Shown: piece after piece, positions 1 to 12,035 of the stretch
Layout of the letters: each line of letters starts with the position of its first letter
Position numbering within the stretch: position 1 is the first letter of the stretch
Assembly: GCA_038373865.1 (NCBI GenBank)
Contig: JAXGGA010003445.1
Span: 38,439 to 102,438, forward strand
DNA length: 64,000 nt
Reading direction: 5' to 3'
Origin: Uloborus plumipes
Taxonomy: Eukaryota > Arthropoda > Arachnida > Araneae > Uloboridae
Notes under the pieces: generated by a model
Database searches by the model: none
Told to the model about the DNA's origin: nothing
Seen by the model: the letters and a program-made list of their open reading frames with translations, nothing else
Position numbers and translations under genes: made by a program

Positions 1-246
1 GAATGGGCCATCGAAGGTAATGAATGGGCCACTAAATGAATTCAATGAAAACATGTGGATTTAATCTTTTATTTGCTGAATATGACAAAATAAATGTGGC
101 ACTTGACATGATGATACAAAATCATACTGATTTAAAATTATATAAACATCAAAACTGATGCAATTAAAATAAAACTGATGCATACCAATTGTAGCAGAAA
201 AATGACTAAATAATGAGATTGTAAGAAATAAATAACATCAAATATA

Positions 247-1979
247 CAGGGTGAGTTCGATCGAATCTGCCATACGAAAAGGGGTGATAGAAGAGCCCAA
301 GTGGAGTATAGAACCACCCATTAGCGGTGTCAATTCGTAACCGTAACCGAGTTATGGTATATTTAAGAAAAATTCACAAAAAAACAAAATTCTGAGAAAA
401 AGACCAATTTCTGAAGTTCCTGTTGGGTCTACGCACAAAATAAGCACATATTTCGAAAGAGCAAAAAAAATCCTTTAAAATGACATCTTTTTCATCAAGA
501 TAGTCGCACTTTATAGCGAGTTACAAGCTTTCAAACACTGGAAACACTCAAAAATGAAATTTCATCAAACTTTTCAGTCAAAAATTTCAGAAACAACCGT
601 ATGAGCTACAACCGGTCCAATGCACCAAAAACTTTCCCATTTCACTAGCTTTCAGATGATACAACAGAAAATCATATTGGGCTTCAAGTTCAGCAGATAT
701 TCTGGCTTTTGTTTGAAACAGTATGAAAATCGTCCTTTGTCAGAATATGGAAACCAGCAAAGGGTCAGACTTTTATGTTCTAAATTTTCTATTTCATGTA
801 AGTGTACTGGTTTATTTATTCAAGAAAAGGAAAATTTTATAACTAAATATTAAATTGTAACACTTTATTAAATTAATAATCACAAGAGAAGATAACAACA
901 CGTAGAAACAAAGGCAGCATTACTTTAACGCGCTTTTGACAAAAAAAAAATTCAAAATTAAATGAGTTACACTAACATCTATGAGTACATTTACATGTAA
1001 GCAATCCTCAAAATTTCCCAGAGCTACTGGACTTGAAACAAGCAGTTTACTGCTCAGATGCAACCAGTTTGCAGGACTTGCGCATTTGGCTTGATGGAGC
1101 AGTAGCAAAAGTGAGAAATGAAATTTCATTGAGAGCGACGGTAGTTTTTGCTCTTAAAAGGCCAAGGGCATCTATCCGGTGTGGGGGATGATAATTTCGG
1201 TAGCTCTGGGAAATGTTGAGGATTGTTTACATGTAAATGTACTCATAGATGTTAGTGTAACTCATTTAATTTTGAATTTTTCTTTGTGAAAAGCGCGTTA
1301 AAGTAATGCTTCCTTTGTTTCTACGTGTTGTTATCTTCTGTTGTGATTATTAACTTAATAAAGTGTTACAATTTAATATTTAGTTATAAAATTTTCCTTT
1401 TCTTGAATAAATAAACCAGTACACTTACATGAAATAGAAAATTTAGAACATAAAAGTCTGACTCTTTGCTGGTTTCCATATTCTGACAAAGGACGATTTT
1501 CATACTATTTCAAACAAAAGCTGGAATATCTGCTGAACTTGAAGCCCAATAGGATTTTCTGTTGTATCATCTGAAAGCTAGTGAAATGGGAAAGTTTTTG
1601 GTGCATTTGACCGGTTGTAGCTCATACGGTTGTTTCTGAAATTTTTGGCTGAAAAGTTTGATGAAATTTCATTTATGAGTGTTTCCAGTGTTTGAAAGCT
1701 TGTAACTCGTTATAAAGTGCGACTATCCTGATGAAAAAGATGTCATTTTAAAGGATTTTTTCTGCTCTTTCGAAATATGTGCTTATTTTGTGCGTAGACT
1801 CAACAGGAACTTCAGAAATTGGTCTTTTTCTCAGAATTTTGTTTTTTTGCGAATTTTCCTTAAATATACCATAACTCGGTTACGGTTACGAATTGACACC
1901 GCTAATGGGTGGTTCTATACTCCACTTGGGCTCTTCTATCACCCCTTTTCGTATGGCAGATTCGATCGAACTCACCCTG
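247..1979. mobile_element. Foldback element, about 780-bp inverted arms, TA target duplication
   Basis: The element starts CAGGGTGAGTTCGATCGAAT after TA (245-246) and ends with the reverse complement before TA (1980-1981). The left arm (247 to about 1030) and right arm (about 1199-1979) are inverted copies with scattered single-base differences. They are separated by a spacer of about 170 bp. No transposase is encoded; the short ORFs differ between arms. The TA duplication and CAGGGTG start fit the Tc1/mariner-type target choice, so it is probably a non-autonomous element mobilised in trans. The RNA of either strand would form a very long hairpin. Confidence 0.85.
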
Positions 1980-2002
1980 TATATTAAAAATGAGAGATAA
2001 TA

Positions 2003-3220
2003 CACTGAAGTGACAAAAGTCATGGGATAGCAATATGCAAATTTTCAGATGGCAGTAGCATCGCATAGAACAGGTATAAATGCGCAGTGCTTTTACAGAG
2101 CTTTCATTTCTGTTCAAGTTATTCATGTGAAGAGGTTTTAACGTGATGATGACCGCACGACGTGAATTAACAGACTTTGAACGCGGAATGTTAGTTGGAG
2201 CTAGACGCATGGGTCATGCCATTTCGGAAATCGTTAGAGAATTCAACATTCCCAGATCCACTGTGTCAAGAGTGTGCCGAGAGTATGAAATTTCAGGCAT
2301 AACATCCCACCATGGACAGCGCAGTGGTCGACCGCCTGCACTTAAAGATCGAGACCGGCGACGTCTGCAAAGAGTCGTAAATTCTAACAGACAAGCAACA
2401 CTGCGTCAAATCACCGTAGAAATCAATGTGGGACGTACAATGGACGTGTCTGCTAGAACTGTGCGGAGAAATTTGGATTTCTTGGGCTATTCCAGCAGAA
2501 GACCGACTCGAGTGCCTTTACTGACAGAACGACATCGCTTGCAGCGACTCTCGTGGGCACGTGAGCATATCGGTTGGTCCCTAGATGAATGGAAAACCGT
2601 GGCCTGGTCCGATGAGTCACGATTTCAGCTGGTAAGAGCCGATGGTAGGGTTCGAGTGTGGCGCAGACCCCACGAAGCCATGGACCCAAACTGTCAGCAA
2701 GGCACTGTTCAAGCTGGTGGTGGCTCCGTAATGGTGTGGGCTGTTTTTTCATGGCATGGACTTGGTCCTCTAGTGCGACTGGACCGAACATTGACTGGAA
2801 ATGCTTATGTGCAGCTACTTGGAGATCCCTTGCAGCCATTCATGGACTTCATGTACCCAAACAACGATGGGATTTTTATGGATGACAATGCGCCATGTCA
2901 CCGGGCCACAACTGTTCGCAATTGGTTTGAAGAAAATTCTGGACAATTCCAACGAATGATTTGGCCACCTAGATCGCCCGACATGAATCCCATTGAGCAT
3001 TTATGGGACACCATCGAGAGGTCTGTTCGTGCCCAAAATCCTGCCCCATCAACGCTTTCACAATTATGGACGTCTATCGAGACAGCATGGCTCAATATTC
3101 CTGCAGAAGACTTCCAACGACTTGTTGAGTCCATGCCACGTCGAGTTGTTGCACTTCGCCGGGCAAAAGGAGGGCCGACACGATATTAAGATGTATCCCA
3201 TGACTTTTGTCACTTCAGTG
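2003..3220 (+). mobile_element. DD36E Tc1/mariner transposon, copy 1, full length
   Basis: This 1218-bp element is flanked by TA (2001-2002 and 3221-3222). It has perfect 27-bp terminal inverted repeats starting CACTGAAGTGACAAAAGTCA. It holds a single intronless transposase gene on the plus strand. A second copy of exactly the same length sits inverted at 14638-15855. It is inserted 22 bp beyond the foldback that ends at 1979. Intact ends, target duplication and an open gene make this a potentially autonomous copy. Confidence 0.97.
2143..3189 (+). CDS. Tc1-like DD36E transposase, intact, 348 aa
   Basis: This cut-and-paste DDE transposase would bind the element's terminal repeats and integrate at TA. 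Residues about 12-48 form the first helix-turn-helix (FERGMLVGARR to STVSRVCREYE). A GRPP motif lies at 62-65 and a second helix-turn-helix at about 69-121. Catalytic residues are D157 (WSDESRF), D248 (MDDNAPCH) and E285 (NPIEHLWD). Thirty-six residues separate the second D from the E, whereas classical Tc1 has 34. The length (348 aa) is normal for the superfamily. The first of three consecutive ATG codons is taken as start; the last is also possible. The DD36E spacing matches the family named Incomer in the literature (from memory). Relative to copy 2 it differs at residue 229 (P here, H there), and H is the more usual residue there in Tc1-like proteins. Confidence 0.96.
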   Translation: MMMTARRELTDFERGMLVGARRMGHAISEIVREFNIPRSTVSRVCREYEISGITSHHGQRSGRPPALKDRDRRRLQRVVNSNRQATLRQITVEINVGRTMDVSARTVRRNLDFLGYSSRRPTRVPLLTERHRLQRLSWAREHIGWSLDEWKTVAWSDESRFQLVRADGRVRVWRRPHEAMDPNCQQGTVQAGGGSVMVWAVFSWHGLGPLVRLDRTLTGNAYVQLLGDPLQPFMDFMYPNNDGIFMDDNAPCHRATTVRNWFEENSGQFQRMIWPPRSPDMNPIEHLWDTIERSVRAQNPAPSTLSQLWTSIETAWLNIPAEDFQRLVESMPRRVVALRRAKGGPTRY

Positions 3221-3221
3221 T

Positions 3222-3975
3222 ACACACTATGATTTATCAAAATTTATATATTTCAAAAATAATATTAAAAATCACTTTCAAAAACTTCATCTTCATTTTC
3301 AAACTTGTCAAAATTCATTTTTTTTTTATTTACTAGACATCGGGAATAAGAAATATCTAACTTAAGTTACCAAGAAAGAAAATGAAATTGTACTGTGCGG
3401 AATATAATATGAAGGAGAGAGGGGGGCTTTTTCAAGCCACGCACTGCTACCAGAGGTCTATTGTACTATAGGAATATAATATAGATCTGCAAATTATATT
3501 TAGAAGTTACTACAAACCTATTTTGACGACAGTAATCTTTATCTATGACAGTCAGTTGTGTTTCATATTGATGCGAAAATCCAAAGAAAAGGAAGAAAAA
3601 CAATATTTAGGTGGCCCATTCATTACCATGACATAGTGGCCCATTCAGCCCCACCTATACTTTTGGAATACATTTAGGTTTTTTGAGTACATTGAATTTA
3701 GATAACATCAAAATACATCTTAAGATTAGTTTATAGATATGGAAAGACTAGCTTATACATATGTATGCAGTGAAATACTTGGTACATTTTAGCTAGGAAA
3801 TGTTTTACTAAAAAGGGAAAAACTTACTTTTCAGTCAGATTCCTGACTATGCCACTCTAGTTTGAAAATGGCTCAGCGCAAACAAATGAAAATTGGATGA
3901 GTTTAGTAGAACAAATAGCTACATCTATTAGTGGCATCAAAAAAATCATGCAAATACTTTTTCATATTTTGTTCG
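3222..3975. other. AT-rich flank inside the outer element
   Basis: After the DD36E transposon the sequence returns to the host element. Besides the inverse GTGGCCCATTC pair at 3612-3646 there is only AT-rich DNA and a G-run at 3420-3426. No ORF of interest was seen. Confidence 0.5.
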
Positions 3976-4000
3976 TGGCCCATTCATTACCTACCTCCCC

Positions 4001-4081
<81 letters not shown>
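4001..4081. repeat. (TA)n microsatellite
   Basis: About 80 bp of nearly pure TA dinucleotide with one CA interruption at 4012-4013. It begins exactly at the TA that follows the terminus of the preceding element, so the element may have landed in, or seeded, the repeat. Confidence 0.95.
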
Positions 4082-4084
<3 letters not shown>

Positions 4085-5002
4085 ATTTTAATCAGAAAAA
4101 TAATCAGAAATTTTATAATAAATTTTGACTGGAGTTGTTTAAGGCATTAATGTTTGGATACATACATTTTTCTTTGCATTTTCTCTCAATCCCAAAACTC
4201 AACGAAATTCAAGATCTACATTTTGTAGAAAATTCCACATATGTAGGCGTTTAAGCTTTCGGAAATTTCTCGCATATTTATTGAGGTTTCAGCTCTAAAT
4301 TTATGCCCTGCTTACTTCATCAATGATATACGAGGGCTGTTAGAAAAGTAAACGATTTTTAAATTAAAGAAGAAAAAAACTGGCAAAAGCTCCCAAGCCT
4401 TTTCGTTTGGGCTGTCCTATAAGGACACATGTGAAAAAATTAACTAAAAATAATTTAATACTATTTAAAATTAACCATAAAGTATAGACATATTTTATAA
4501 AAATCTTGAAATCCTCGATACAGAGAAAAGACTATTCAATCAGAACGAAACTTGCTCTCGAATTTTATAGTATTTTTCTTAAGAAAGAAAATGAAAAGAA
4601 ACTGTCCACATGTGCTTCCTTTCTTCTATCTATTAGTGATTTACTTTTTATCATATCTTCTTTCAAAAATGCATTAGCACTAGGTTTTAAAAGATAAATT
4701 ACATTGCACGCGAAGGCCCCTGCTTTACAAAAAAAAAAATGTGTACCTATTACAAAACAGTTTTATCTTCATAGGATACACGAAAAAATTAATATTAATT
4801 TTCCTCCTAAGCGATGATCGGTACCAATTTATTTACCAACCGCAGATCCTGCCAGTATCGGTCACGGCATGATGGAAAGAGGAAGTTGTATCACTCGAGC
4901 CATTAAGTTAGGACGCTCAAAGCGTGTCTTTTATGAAACTGATCTGTGACACGCAAGAATCCCATTCTTGCAAAGTTGCATCACACTGTCAAGCTCGGCC
5001 CA
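4082..5002. other. AT-rich stretch with a solitary mariner-like terminus
   Basis: At 4329 the sequence TATACGAGGGCTGTTAGAAA resembles a mariner end (ACGAGGGCTGTT after TA), but no matching right end was found. The rest, including a higher-GC part at 4810-5000, is not recognised and has no usable ORF. Confidence 0.3.
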
Positions 5003-6116
5003 AATTGAAATCGAGGAGCCATCAAGGGCCGAGGACAAAGCGAGCCTCGAATCTGGGAGAAATGGAATGAGCGATGACTCTCATGCTAATCAAAAGCGGC
5101 TGTATGGATGAATACAACGTTTTTGTTTCTGAGGTGAATTCATATTTCAGACTAAGTAGGGTATAAATAAAGGAAAGAGAGCTATTACTGTTAAGTGTTT
5201 GTCATTTTGCTCGGCCATGATGCAATCGCTTGCAGTTTATATTATGATACAAACACTTTTTCTTTCTTTCTTTTTTTGTTTTTGTTTTTTTAGGGTGAAT
5301 CGGGGTAAATGGGAACGTGTTGATAATGGATACACAATCTATTGCTGCACTTGCGATAATTTCTGAAATATAACTGTTAGCGAGTGAAGACAAGGAAACG
5401 CGAGTACTAAGATTAAATTGAAAAAATAAAAAAAAAAAAAAAAACCCTGACCCTAAATTGAGGAGCCATCAAGGACCGAGGACAAAGCGAGCCTCGAATC
5501 TGGGAGAAACGGAATGTGCGATGACTCGCATGCTAATCAAAAGCGGCTGTATGGATGAATACAATGTTTATGTTTCTGAGGTGAATTCATATTTCAGCCT
5601 AAATAGGGTATAAATTTAAGGGAAGAGAGCTATTACTGTTAAGTGTTTGTCATTTTGAACGCCATGATGCAATCGCTTGAAGTTTATATTATGATACAAA
5701 CACTTTTTCTTTCTTTCTTTTTTTTTTTTTTAATTGTTCTTTTAGGGTGAATCAAGTCTCAAAAATCTCAATGTGAATCAAATCTCCAAAGAGTATGTAT
5801 GGATGATTACAACGTTTTTGTTTCTGAGTCGAATTCATATTTCAGTCTAAGTAGGGTATAAATAAAGAAAATAGAACTGTTGCTGTTAAGGGTTTGTCAT
5901 TTTGCTCGGTCATGATGCAATCGCTTGCAGTTTATATTTATGATACAAATACTTTTTCTTTCTTTTTTTTAAATTTTTTTTTAAATGGTGAATCGGGGTA
6001 GATGGAAACGTGTTGATAATGGATACACGCTCTATTACCGCACTTGTGGTGATTTCTGAAATTTAACTGTTAGTGAGAGAAGACAAGGAAACGTGAGTAC
6101 TAATCAAAAAAACCCT
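5003..6116 (+). repeat. Three diverged tandem copies of a repeat (about 300-450 bp each)
   Basis: Copy 1 is about 5003-5453, copy 2 about 5454-5750, copy 3 about 5787-6116. Shared landmarks are GAGGAGCCATCAAGG (5014, 5460), CATGATGCAATCGCTTG (5216, 5664, 5910) and TGATACAAA followed by a T-rich tract. Copies 1 and 3 continue into GGTGAATCGGGGTA, GATAATGGATACAC and GAGTACTAA, and both end near an A-rich CCCTAA/GACC stretch. Copy 2 lacks that tail and copy 3 lacks the head. The source family is not recognised and there is no ORF. Confidence 0.85.
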
Positions 6117-7009
6117 AACTCAAAATGCCGACCTCATTTTGAAACGAACTTTACTGGTCAGAAAACATTTAAAATTTAAATACATTTACTTTTCGAGAGG
6201 ACACATGGTAAACAAGAGAAAGGATTACTAGTAAAATTTTCTAGTAGCAGAATAAAGACGGAAAGTTGAAAATGATTTTAAAAGCCTTATATACTAAAAT
6301 CAATTTCAAGTATTTTGATTGTTAGCGAATAGAAACTTTAAACAGATAAATATTTTAAACCATGGAGTTTTATTTCCTTGTCGGCCGACAATGATCGGTT
6401 TCCAATTGCGTGTATGAAGGCTTAGCCGCATTTGCTAAAAAACGTTTTAATTCGAATTCCATGTAACATTGAAGTTCTAGAAACATTCTATCTGACGCAA
6501 AGTTTTTTTTTCCTTTCTCCTGGTACTATTGTTCTAAATTTTCAAGTATGTTTTCACTTCAAAAATTGCGAAAATTTTTTTTAAATATAATCTTCGTCCA
6601 ATAATGCTACCAGAAGATGCGACCTAGCTAAGAACGCTCTCGATCAACCCTCCTTTCAAATAAAAAATAATAATAATAAAAATCGGTTCATCCGCTTAGT
6701 CACTAGAATGCCACAGAGAGATGCACAGACACACAGATAATTCAAACTTATAATCCCCTTTCTTGTTGCGACAGGGGTTAAAAAAACATTTCGGGAAAGA
6801 TGTAAAATTTCAAACAGTTAAGAAATCATAGTAAATGTTTGAAGATAAGACAAGAGAGATAAGAAAAGAGGATAAGAAGATAAGAAAATGTTTAAAGAAT
6901 TTTTTTTCCAGGTGGAAGATTACTTAAAATTATTAGTCATGCATTCCACTTTCTCTCTGCCGTGTATTTTATATAAGTTCAGCTTTTAAAGTAATTTTTG
7001 TATGTTTGA
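6117..7009. other. AT-rich, no feature recognised
   Basis: Only AT-rich DNA, with a short GATAAGA-type simple stretch near 6843-6890. Nothing supports a gene. Confidence 0.5.
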
Positions 7010-7126
7010 AGTTAAAAACCAACGTAAATAAAGCACAAATAAGGTAGAAAGTACAGCAAATAGCTATCTGCCTTACTTTCTTCCTTATGTGTGCTTTATT
7101 TACGTTGATCTTTAACTTCAAATATA
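7010..7126. repeat. Short inverted repeat (hairpin, MITE-like)
   Basis: The left arm (7010-7053, containing GTAAATAAAGCACA) pairs with the right arm (7073-7124, containing TGTGCTTTATTTAC) over about 45-50 bp, with few mismatches and a loop of about 20 bp. No clear target duplication was identified. Confidence 0.65.
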
Positions 7127-10100
7127 GTATCAGCACAAAGCTTATTTGATCATTTTTCATTTACTTTTTGCATGATTTTGTTTTTATGTCAAACTTTGTT
7201 GGTGTAATATTTCTGAAGCAACTTAACTGATTATCTGCCTAAAACCTCTCTGGTGCAAAAAAAAGCGTACCAGGACAAGAAAAAAGCCTGATTTCAGTTG
7301 CTACAAACAGTTTTTTAGGTCAACTGTTTATACCAAATTTAAATGCACCAATTTTATATACCAATATAAAATAAAATACTTTTTTTTTCTTTTTTTAAGC
7401 CAACTGTCTCTACATATAATAAACAAAAAATACAAAATCACGCCCGGAACAAGAACATAGTTTCAATGTATTTTTTATGCAGACGACAGACATCAACAAC
7501 CTATTTGTACTGATTTTATTCCTTGCAATATTTTTTAGCTCAAAATGTATTAAAAAAAAAAAAAGAAGAACGTCGCAACAAAGTAAAACCTAAACTGTTC
7601 ACTTCCCAGGGAGTTCCTGGAAAGTTTTTTGCAACCCAAGGAAAAAATCACTATTTGAACAACTCTGTTTTTGTCCTCTGTCTTGTCGTGTACATTTATT
7701 GAGTCTCTGAAGCATTTTTCATTTGAGCCTATAAAAGACTGGAGCAGAACCATAAAATATTTCCCAGTTTTTAATAATTTTTCAAAATACCTGCACATCC
7801 ACTTTTATCGTCACGTACCGCAAATGCTTCAGGATTTCCGACAGTGAATTTGGGTTTTTAAGTACTGGTTGGACGAACCTTTATTGCAGATATTAATACG
7901 GATTCTTCACAGATGGTACCGAATGCACGAAATGTTAAATGTGAAATTGAAAGATTAGTGATAAAATTTATTTTGTAGTAACTAGCAATAGATAAAAGCT
8001 TAAGACAAGTATTGCTTAGTATATTGTGCTGTGTTTTGCCAAGGAAAAAGAATTCTTTACGTTCGATTCATCATGTGTAAGACAAAAACTAATGTTTGTG
8101 CTTTCTCTAAGCATGTAAAAAATGCATTAAATACATTATTCAATCAGGTGTTGCTTTAATTTAGGATTCTAGTTTGGTCTTGAGTTTGCTTTACGCACAA
8201 TTATTTTAAATAGCTTGGTAATTGTTGCTAAAAGTAAAGAAATATAACAATTCTCCCTCGGTGTTGTGTTAACTACAGGTAAAATACAGTTATAATTTAA
8301 AATTTTGAATATTATTCATTTTATACGTAAAATTATTAGTAATGCTGCTTTTAATTTTTTCCTCAAAGTACACGAAAATACAAAACATTTAAAAATCTTT
8401 TTAAAGATTTTGGTTTGCGTTTTTTTGTTTGTTTTTCTTTTAATTTATTTTCATTTTTACTTTTTTTAGAGATATCACATCCCATCAACTGCTTATTCAA
8501 GCATACGACATTTTAACTATCCCAATTAGAAAATTCCTAAACACTTTAAAACTTAAATTCACGATTATGTTCAATACTATAAAAAATACTGCTCGGGATA
8601 CAAAAACACCAAAGTTAACATACTCGAAAAACATACCTCTTACACGGAAAATTTTTCGCCCAGGAAACAGCAAATACTTGATAAAATATTAAAGCAAATA
8701 CAAAAAGCAGCTCTTCAACTTGAAATAAAAAAATGCTCCTATGAAAAAATGTTATACATAAAGAAAACCATCTGGCATAGCCCTTGTCGAAAGAGACTTA
8801 AGAAAGAGTAAACGGGCATGGAGAAAAAAACCTTTCCTCAGTTTCGCCGCCTGTAGAAATGAATGGAGATTTTTTAATTTATTTTGTCTTCCAGCAAAGA
8901 AAGCTCTTTTTTGCTGCATTTTTTGAATGCGATTTCTTTAATAGAAGTTTTCTGGTGAGCTTGCAATTAAAGGTAGCAAGATGGTTAGAGTAGGCAAATG
9001 TGCGGAAAATAATGAATCTTTTTTTTTTCCCCTCGCCTTTGGTTTTTCAAATTTTCAATGAAAAATGCGCACCATTTAAACAATGAAGTGAAATGCGACG
9101 AGGTGCGAATTGCTTCGGTTTTGTATTGTAATGTATCTTCAGTGTAAAAAATATGAGAGACGTGGTATAAATGTGGTGGACTATTTCTCTATTTTAACGC
9201 TTTATTATTATTATTATTTTTTTTTTTGAATTATTCAGAGGAAAAAAATAATCAGAGTCTATTTTCCATGCCAATAGCTTATTTTTCTTTTAAATGAAAT
9301 TAATACAGATAATACAGAGGGGCTCAAAAATGTACAAAACTTCGCATTAATGTACAGTAGTACATCTTTTATCTCCCTTTAAGGGAATTTCTTTTCTGGT
9401 TCGAGTCTATTTAAATATGGATGTTCATGTATTTGCCTTCAAGTAAGGGACACTGTGCTCAAGAGACAGTTACAGAGAAACATAACAAAAGGTAATATTT
9501 AAATTTGAAAATGCAATATTGCATTTTATGGAATTTAAGGTTCATTTTTATCATAAAACTGACTAGTGGGAGTTTTACATGAACACGTACAAATAAAGAA
9601 GTAAACATTCTAAAATTCTTGCTGCAATTTACATGCAAGCATCTGATCAATTTATTCATGCGGCTCATAGTACATGGTCCTATTACAAGCTTTCCATAGA
9701 AAACTTCAAATAATTTACATTGTACTGCATTGTTAATTACATAACGTCGAACAAATTTATGAAACTAAGTATCTTAAAATATTATCTGTAGCAAATTTTA
9801 AAAAAAATGTAGCAATTTCGAAATTTTAGAATACATTTTAATTTCGCGAATAATAAATGTTTTAATTTAAATAACTTTGAATTTTATGAAGTGAATATAA
9901 AATGTTTTCAGTGATTGCTCTCAAAGGTTAACAGATTTTGCTCTTGTGTTATAAAAGTGTACTAAATTAATACACTGTATGAATCAACTCAAATACCTCC
10001 AAAGAACGGACACCTCTATTAAAGGGAAAAAAATATTTGGTCCCCTTTTGAGTGTGTGTATTCTGTCAGGTATATTTGGAAGAGGATTATGTAAAGTTTT

Positions 10101-11092
10101 TAGCAATAGTACAACTACAGTGCTCCAAAACTTTACTGTAATATAGCCAGTGGCGTAGCCAAAGAATCTTTGGTTCTGAACATGTCCTGAAATGAGTAAC
10201 AAACATCAGAAATTAAGGTATCCAGTTTTTTATCCATGATTTTCCTGTTCCTACATACAGAACAATTCGAATTTGAGTAAATGTAAATTTCATTAAAATC
10301 CCTCTAAAACGAAATCTTGCGTCACTTGTTTTTGAATTGTTAACTGCATCAACTGTAAGCAACATGCCTACAATGGAACACAATAGGTTTAATGGGGTAA
10401 TACAATGGATGCATAAAATGGTTAAATGTTATATCTCTTTCACTAAATCTACTGTTTAGCTTTTTTTTTTACAGTGTCATAATTTTCGCCAGAAAGATTG
10501 AATTCAGAAACAACATTAGCTGCCTGACCAATTTAGAGAGTTTTTTAAATGAGCAAAATTTCCGACTTTTGATATAATGTAATTTTTGTCTCTTGTACTT
10601 TCAAAACCGTTCCAAAAAATTTGCCAGCATTTTGTATACACAGTGAAATTTTCTTTAACTGGCTTCGGTAATTTAATTGAATTTTCATTTACTATATTAT
10701 CTGTACTCTGATTGTTTGAAAAATTTAACTTTGCAATGCCTTCATTTCTACCTTCTAAATTATTCAGTATTCGCTTTGCAAATTTTCAGTATTTTGGTTC
10801 GTATTTATAATTAAACGTTACTTTCTTTATCAATTCGCTTGATTTCCATAAGTTTAAATATTTCATTACCACGTTTGATGTCACAATTAAAAGTTTATAA
10901 TCGTCGCGTAATTCTACCTCGTCAATTTAATTTGCATAATTTAGACTTCAAAACATTTCAAATCAAAAAGGACTTAATTGTCTCTTCAGCCTTTATTGTT
11001 CGTGTTTTTGTTTTTGAAAATCTTCGTTTCTTCCCTCTAGTATGCAATGAAAAAAAACGAGATCAACATATTAAAATCTAGGCAATTTTGCA
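7127..11092. other. AT-rich intergenic or intronic DNA
   Basis: Nearly 4 kb without a supportable gene. Short ORFs at 7550-7798, 9459-9668, 9984-10202 and 10839-11081 have no protein-like features. The phrase AGTGGCGTAGCC at 10149 resembles the ends of some DNA elements but stands alone. Confidence 0.5.
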
Positions 11093-11101
11093 GTTGCAAT
11101 T
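11093..11101. repeat. Target site duplication (left) of the SINE
   Basis: GTTGCAATT here is repeated exactly at 11398-11406, flanking the SINE. Confidence 0.85.
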
Positions 11102-11397
11102 GAGCCGTGGTGGCCCGATCGGTAAGGCATCGGACTCGTGTCCGGAGGGACCCGGGTTCGATCCCAGCCGATCAAAGATCCACCGTCTTGATTAATAGTG
11201 GCTGGGAGACGTTAAAAATGTCGTGGTCACAAAGTCCTCCAAGTGAAACGATACCTCTGGGGGTGCTGGGCCTAAGGTTTGCTCGACCCTAAGTTATGGT
11301 TCAAAATTAAGAACAGAGCGCTCTTCAGGGCCCTATGCCGGTTAAACCACGAAGCTGTGGTAGGTACGGGGGACCCTGGAGTGTGAAATGAAATGTG
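11102..11397 (+). mobile_element. tRNA-derived SINE, full length
   Basis: This 296-bp retroposon begins with a tRNA-like head. A box-A-like segment, TGGCCCGATCGGTAAGGC, lies at 11111-11128 and a box-B-like GGGTTCGATCCC lies at 11154-11165. They serve as an internal RNA polymerase III promoter. An unrelated body follows, with CTGGGAGACGTTAAAAATGT at 11203 and ACCACGAAGCTGTGG near 11346, then a short GAAATGAAAT tail. The exact 9-bp duplication on both sides shows target-primed insertion by a LINE enzyme. The anticodon arm is imperfect and the sequence runs on past the tRNA end, so it is not a functional tRNA. The ORF across it (11107-11292) is incidental. Confidence 0.88.
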
Positions 11398-11654
11398 GTT
11401 GCAATTTAAATTAAACAAACCATCAAACTTCAGAGAGAGTGGCTATAATAAAATAAATCAGGAACAATCCGGGAAACTAGTGAGCTCGCTAATGTGTGAA
11501 TAATTTATGTCAGTAACATATCTATAATTAATCAGGATGCTTCAAAGAAAATTTCAAAAATGCAATACAAAAATACAAAATGTAGCCTATAAAATGGCAT
11601 CGTTTTTCTAATTCATTTTTATACATTATATACATCTAAATAATTGTCTAGATT

Positions 11655-12035
11655 AATCGAAGTTGGTTTTATGATGTCCGGATATTGTGGGTTTATTGTA
11701 ATGGCATATAATATGTAAGCAACAGTTTTTTTTTCGAAACAGTTTGCAAACTTCAATTCACTTGACCTTTTCCCAGCAAGGTGTTGAAAATCCTGTATGC
11801 TTAAACAATGCAGTTTATTTCGAAAAAGCTGATTGGTTTAATCGACGTCGGTTTAACAGGGCCCGGATTAATGTGGGTTTATTGTACCGACAAAAACTAT
11901 GTAAGCACATTTTTTTTCTTTTTTAAAACAGTCGACAATCTTCAAATCGATCGACCTTTTCTTGCAAAATTCGAAAAATCCTGTACAATTGCAATGCAGT
12001 CCATTTCTAAAGATCTGATTGATGTATTATTCCTG
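11655..12035 (+). repeat. Tandem duplication, period about 188 bp
   Basis: Two diverged copies share GATTAATCGAAGTTGG versus GTTTAATCGACGTCGG, GTGGGTTTATTGTA, TATGTAAGCA and AATCCTGTA. Spacing is 187-188 bp. No coding function is visible, and the ORFs at 11744-12143 lie across it. Confidence 0.7.

Larger units (their letters stand above)
1..4000. mobile_element. Right part of a TA-target DNA element with doubled GAATGGGCCAC words; left end outside the window
   Basis: The word GAATGGGCCA/C occurs twice at 1-34, pointing inward. It occurs twice in inverse orientation (GTGGCCCATTC) at 3612-3646, and once more at 3975-3989 just before a terminus that reads ACCTACCTCCCC followed by TA at 4001. 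This is the same layout (terminal word, internal doubled word, mirror image) as the elements at 27218-28123 and 54724-56249. A foldback (247-1979) and a DD36E transposon (2003-3220) are nested inside. No coding sequence of its own is visible. Calling these parts one element is inference from the mirrored words; the left terminus lies before base 1. Confidence 0.5.

Noticed and set aside
2453..2839. 128-aa antisense ORF in the DD36E transposon, also at 15019-15405
   Set aside because: It mirrors the conserved transposase frame and is preserved only because the two copies are nearly identical.
3897..4091. 64-aa ORF ending in IYIYIY
   Set aside because: Translation of the (TA)n microsatellite.
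4325..4460. Complete mariner element starting at ACGAGGGCTGTT
   Set aside because: Only a left-end-like sequence is present, with no right terminus or transposase nearby.
11102..11175. Functional tRNA gene
   Set aside because: The A and B boxes fit, but the anticodon arm is imperfect, the sequence continues as a SINE body, and the whole 296 bp is flanked by target duplications.
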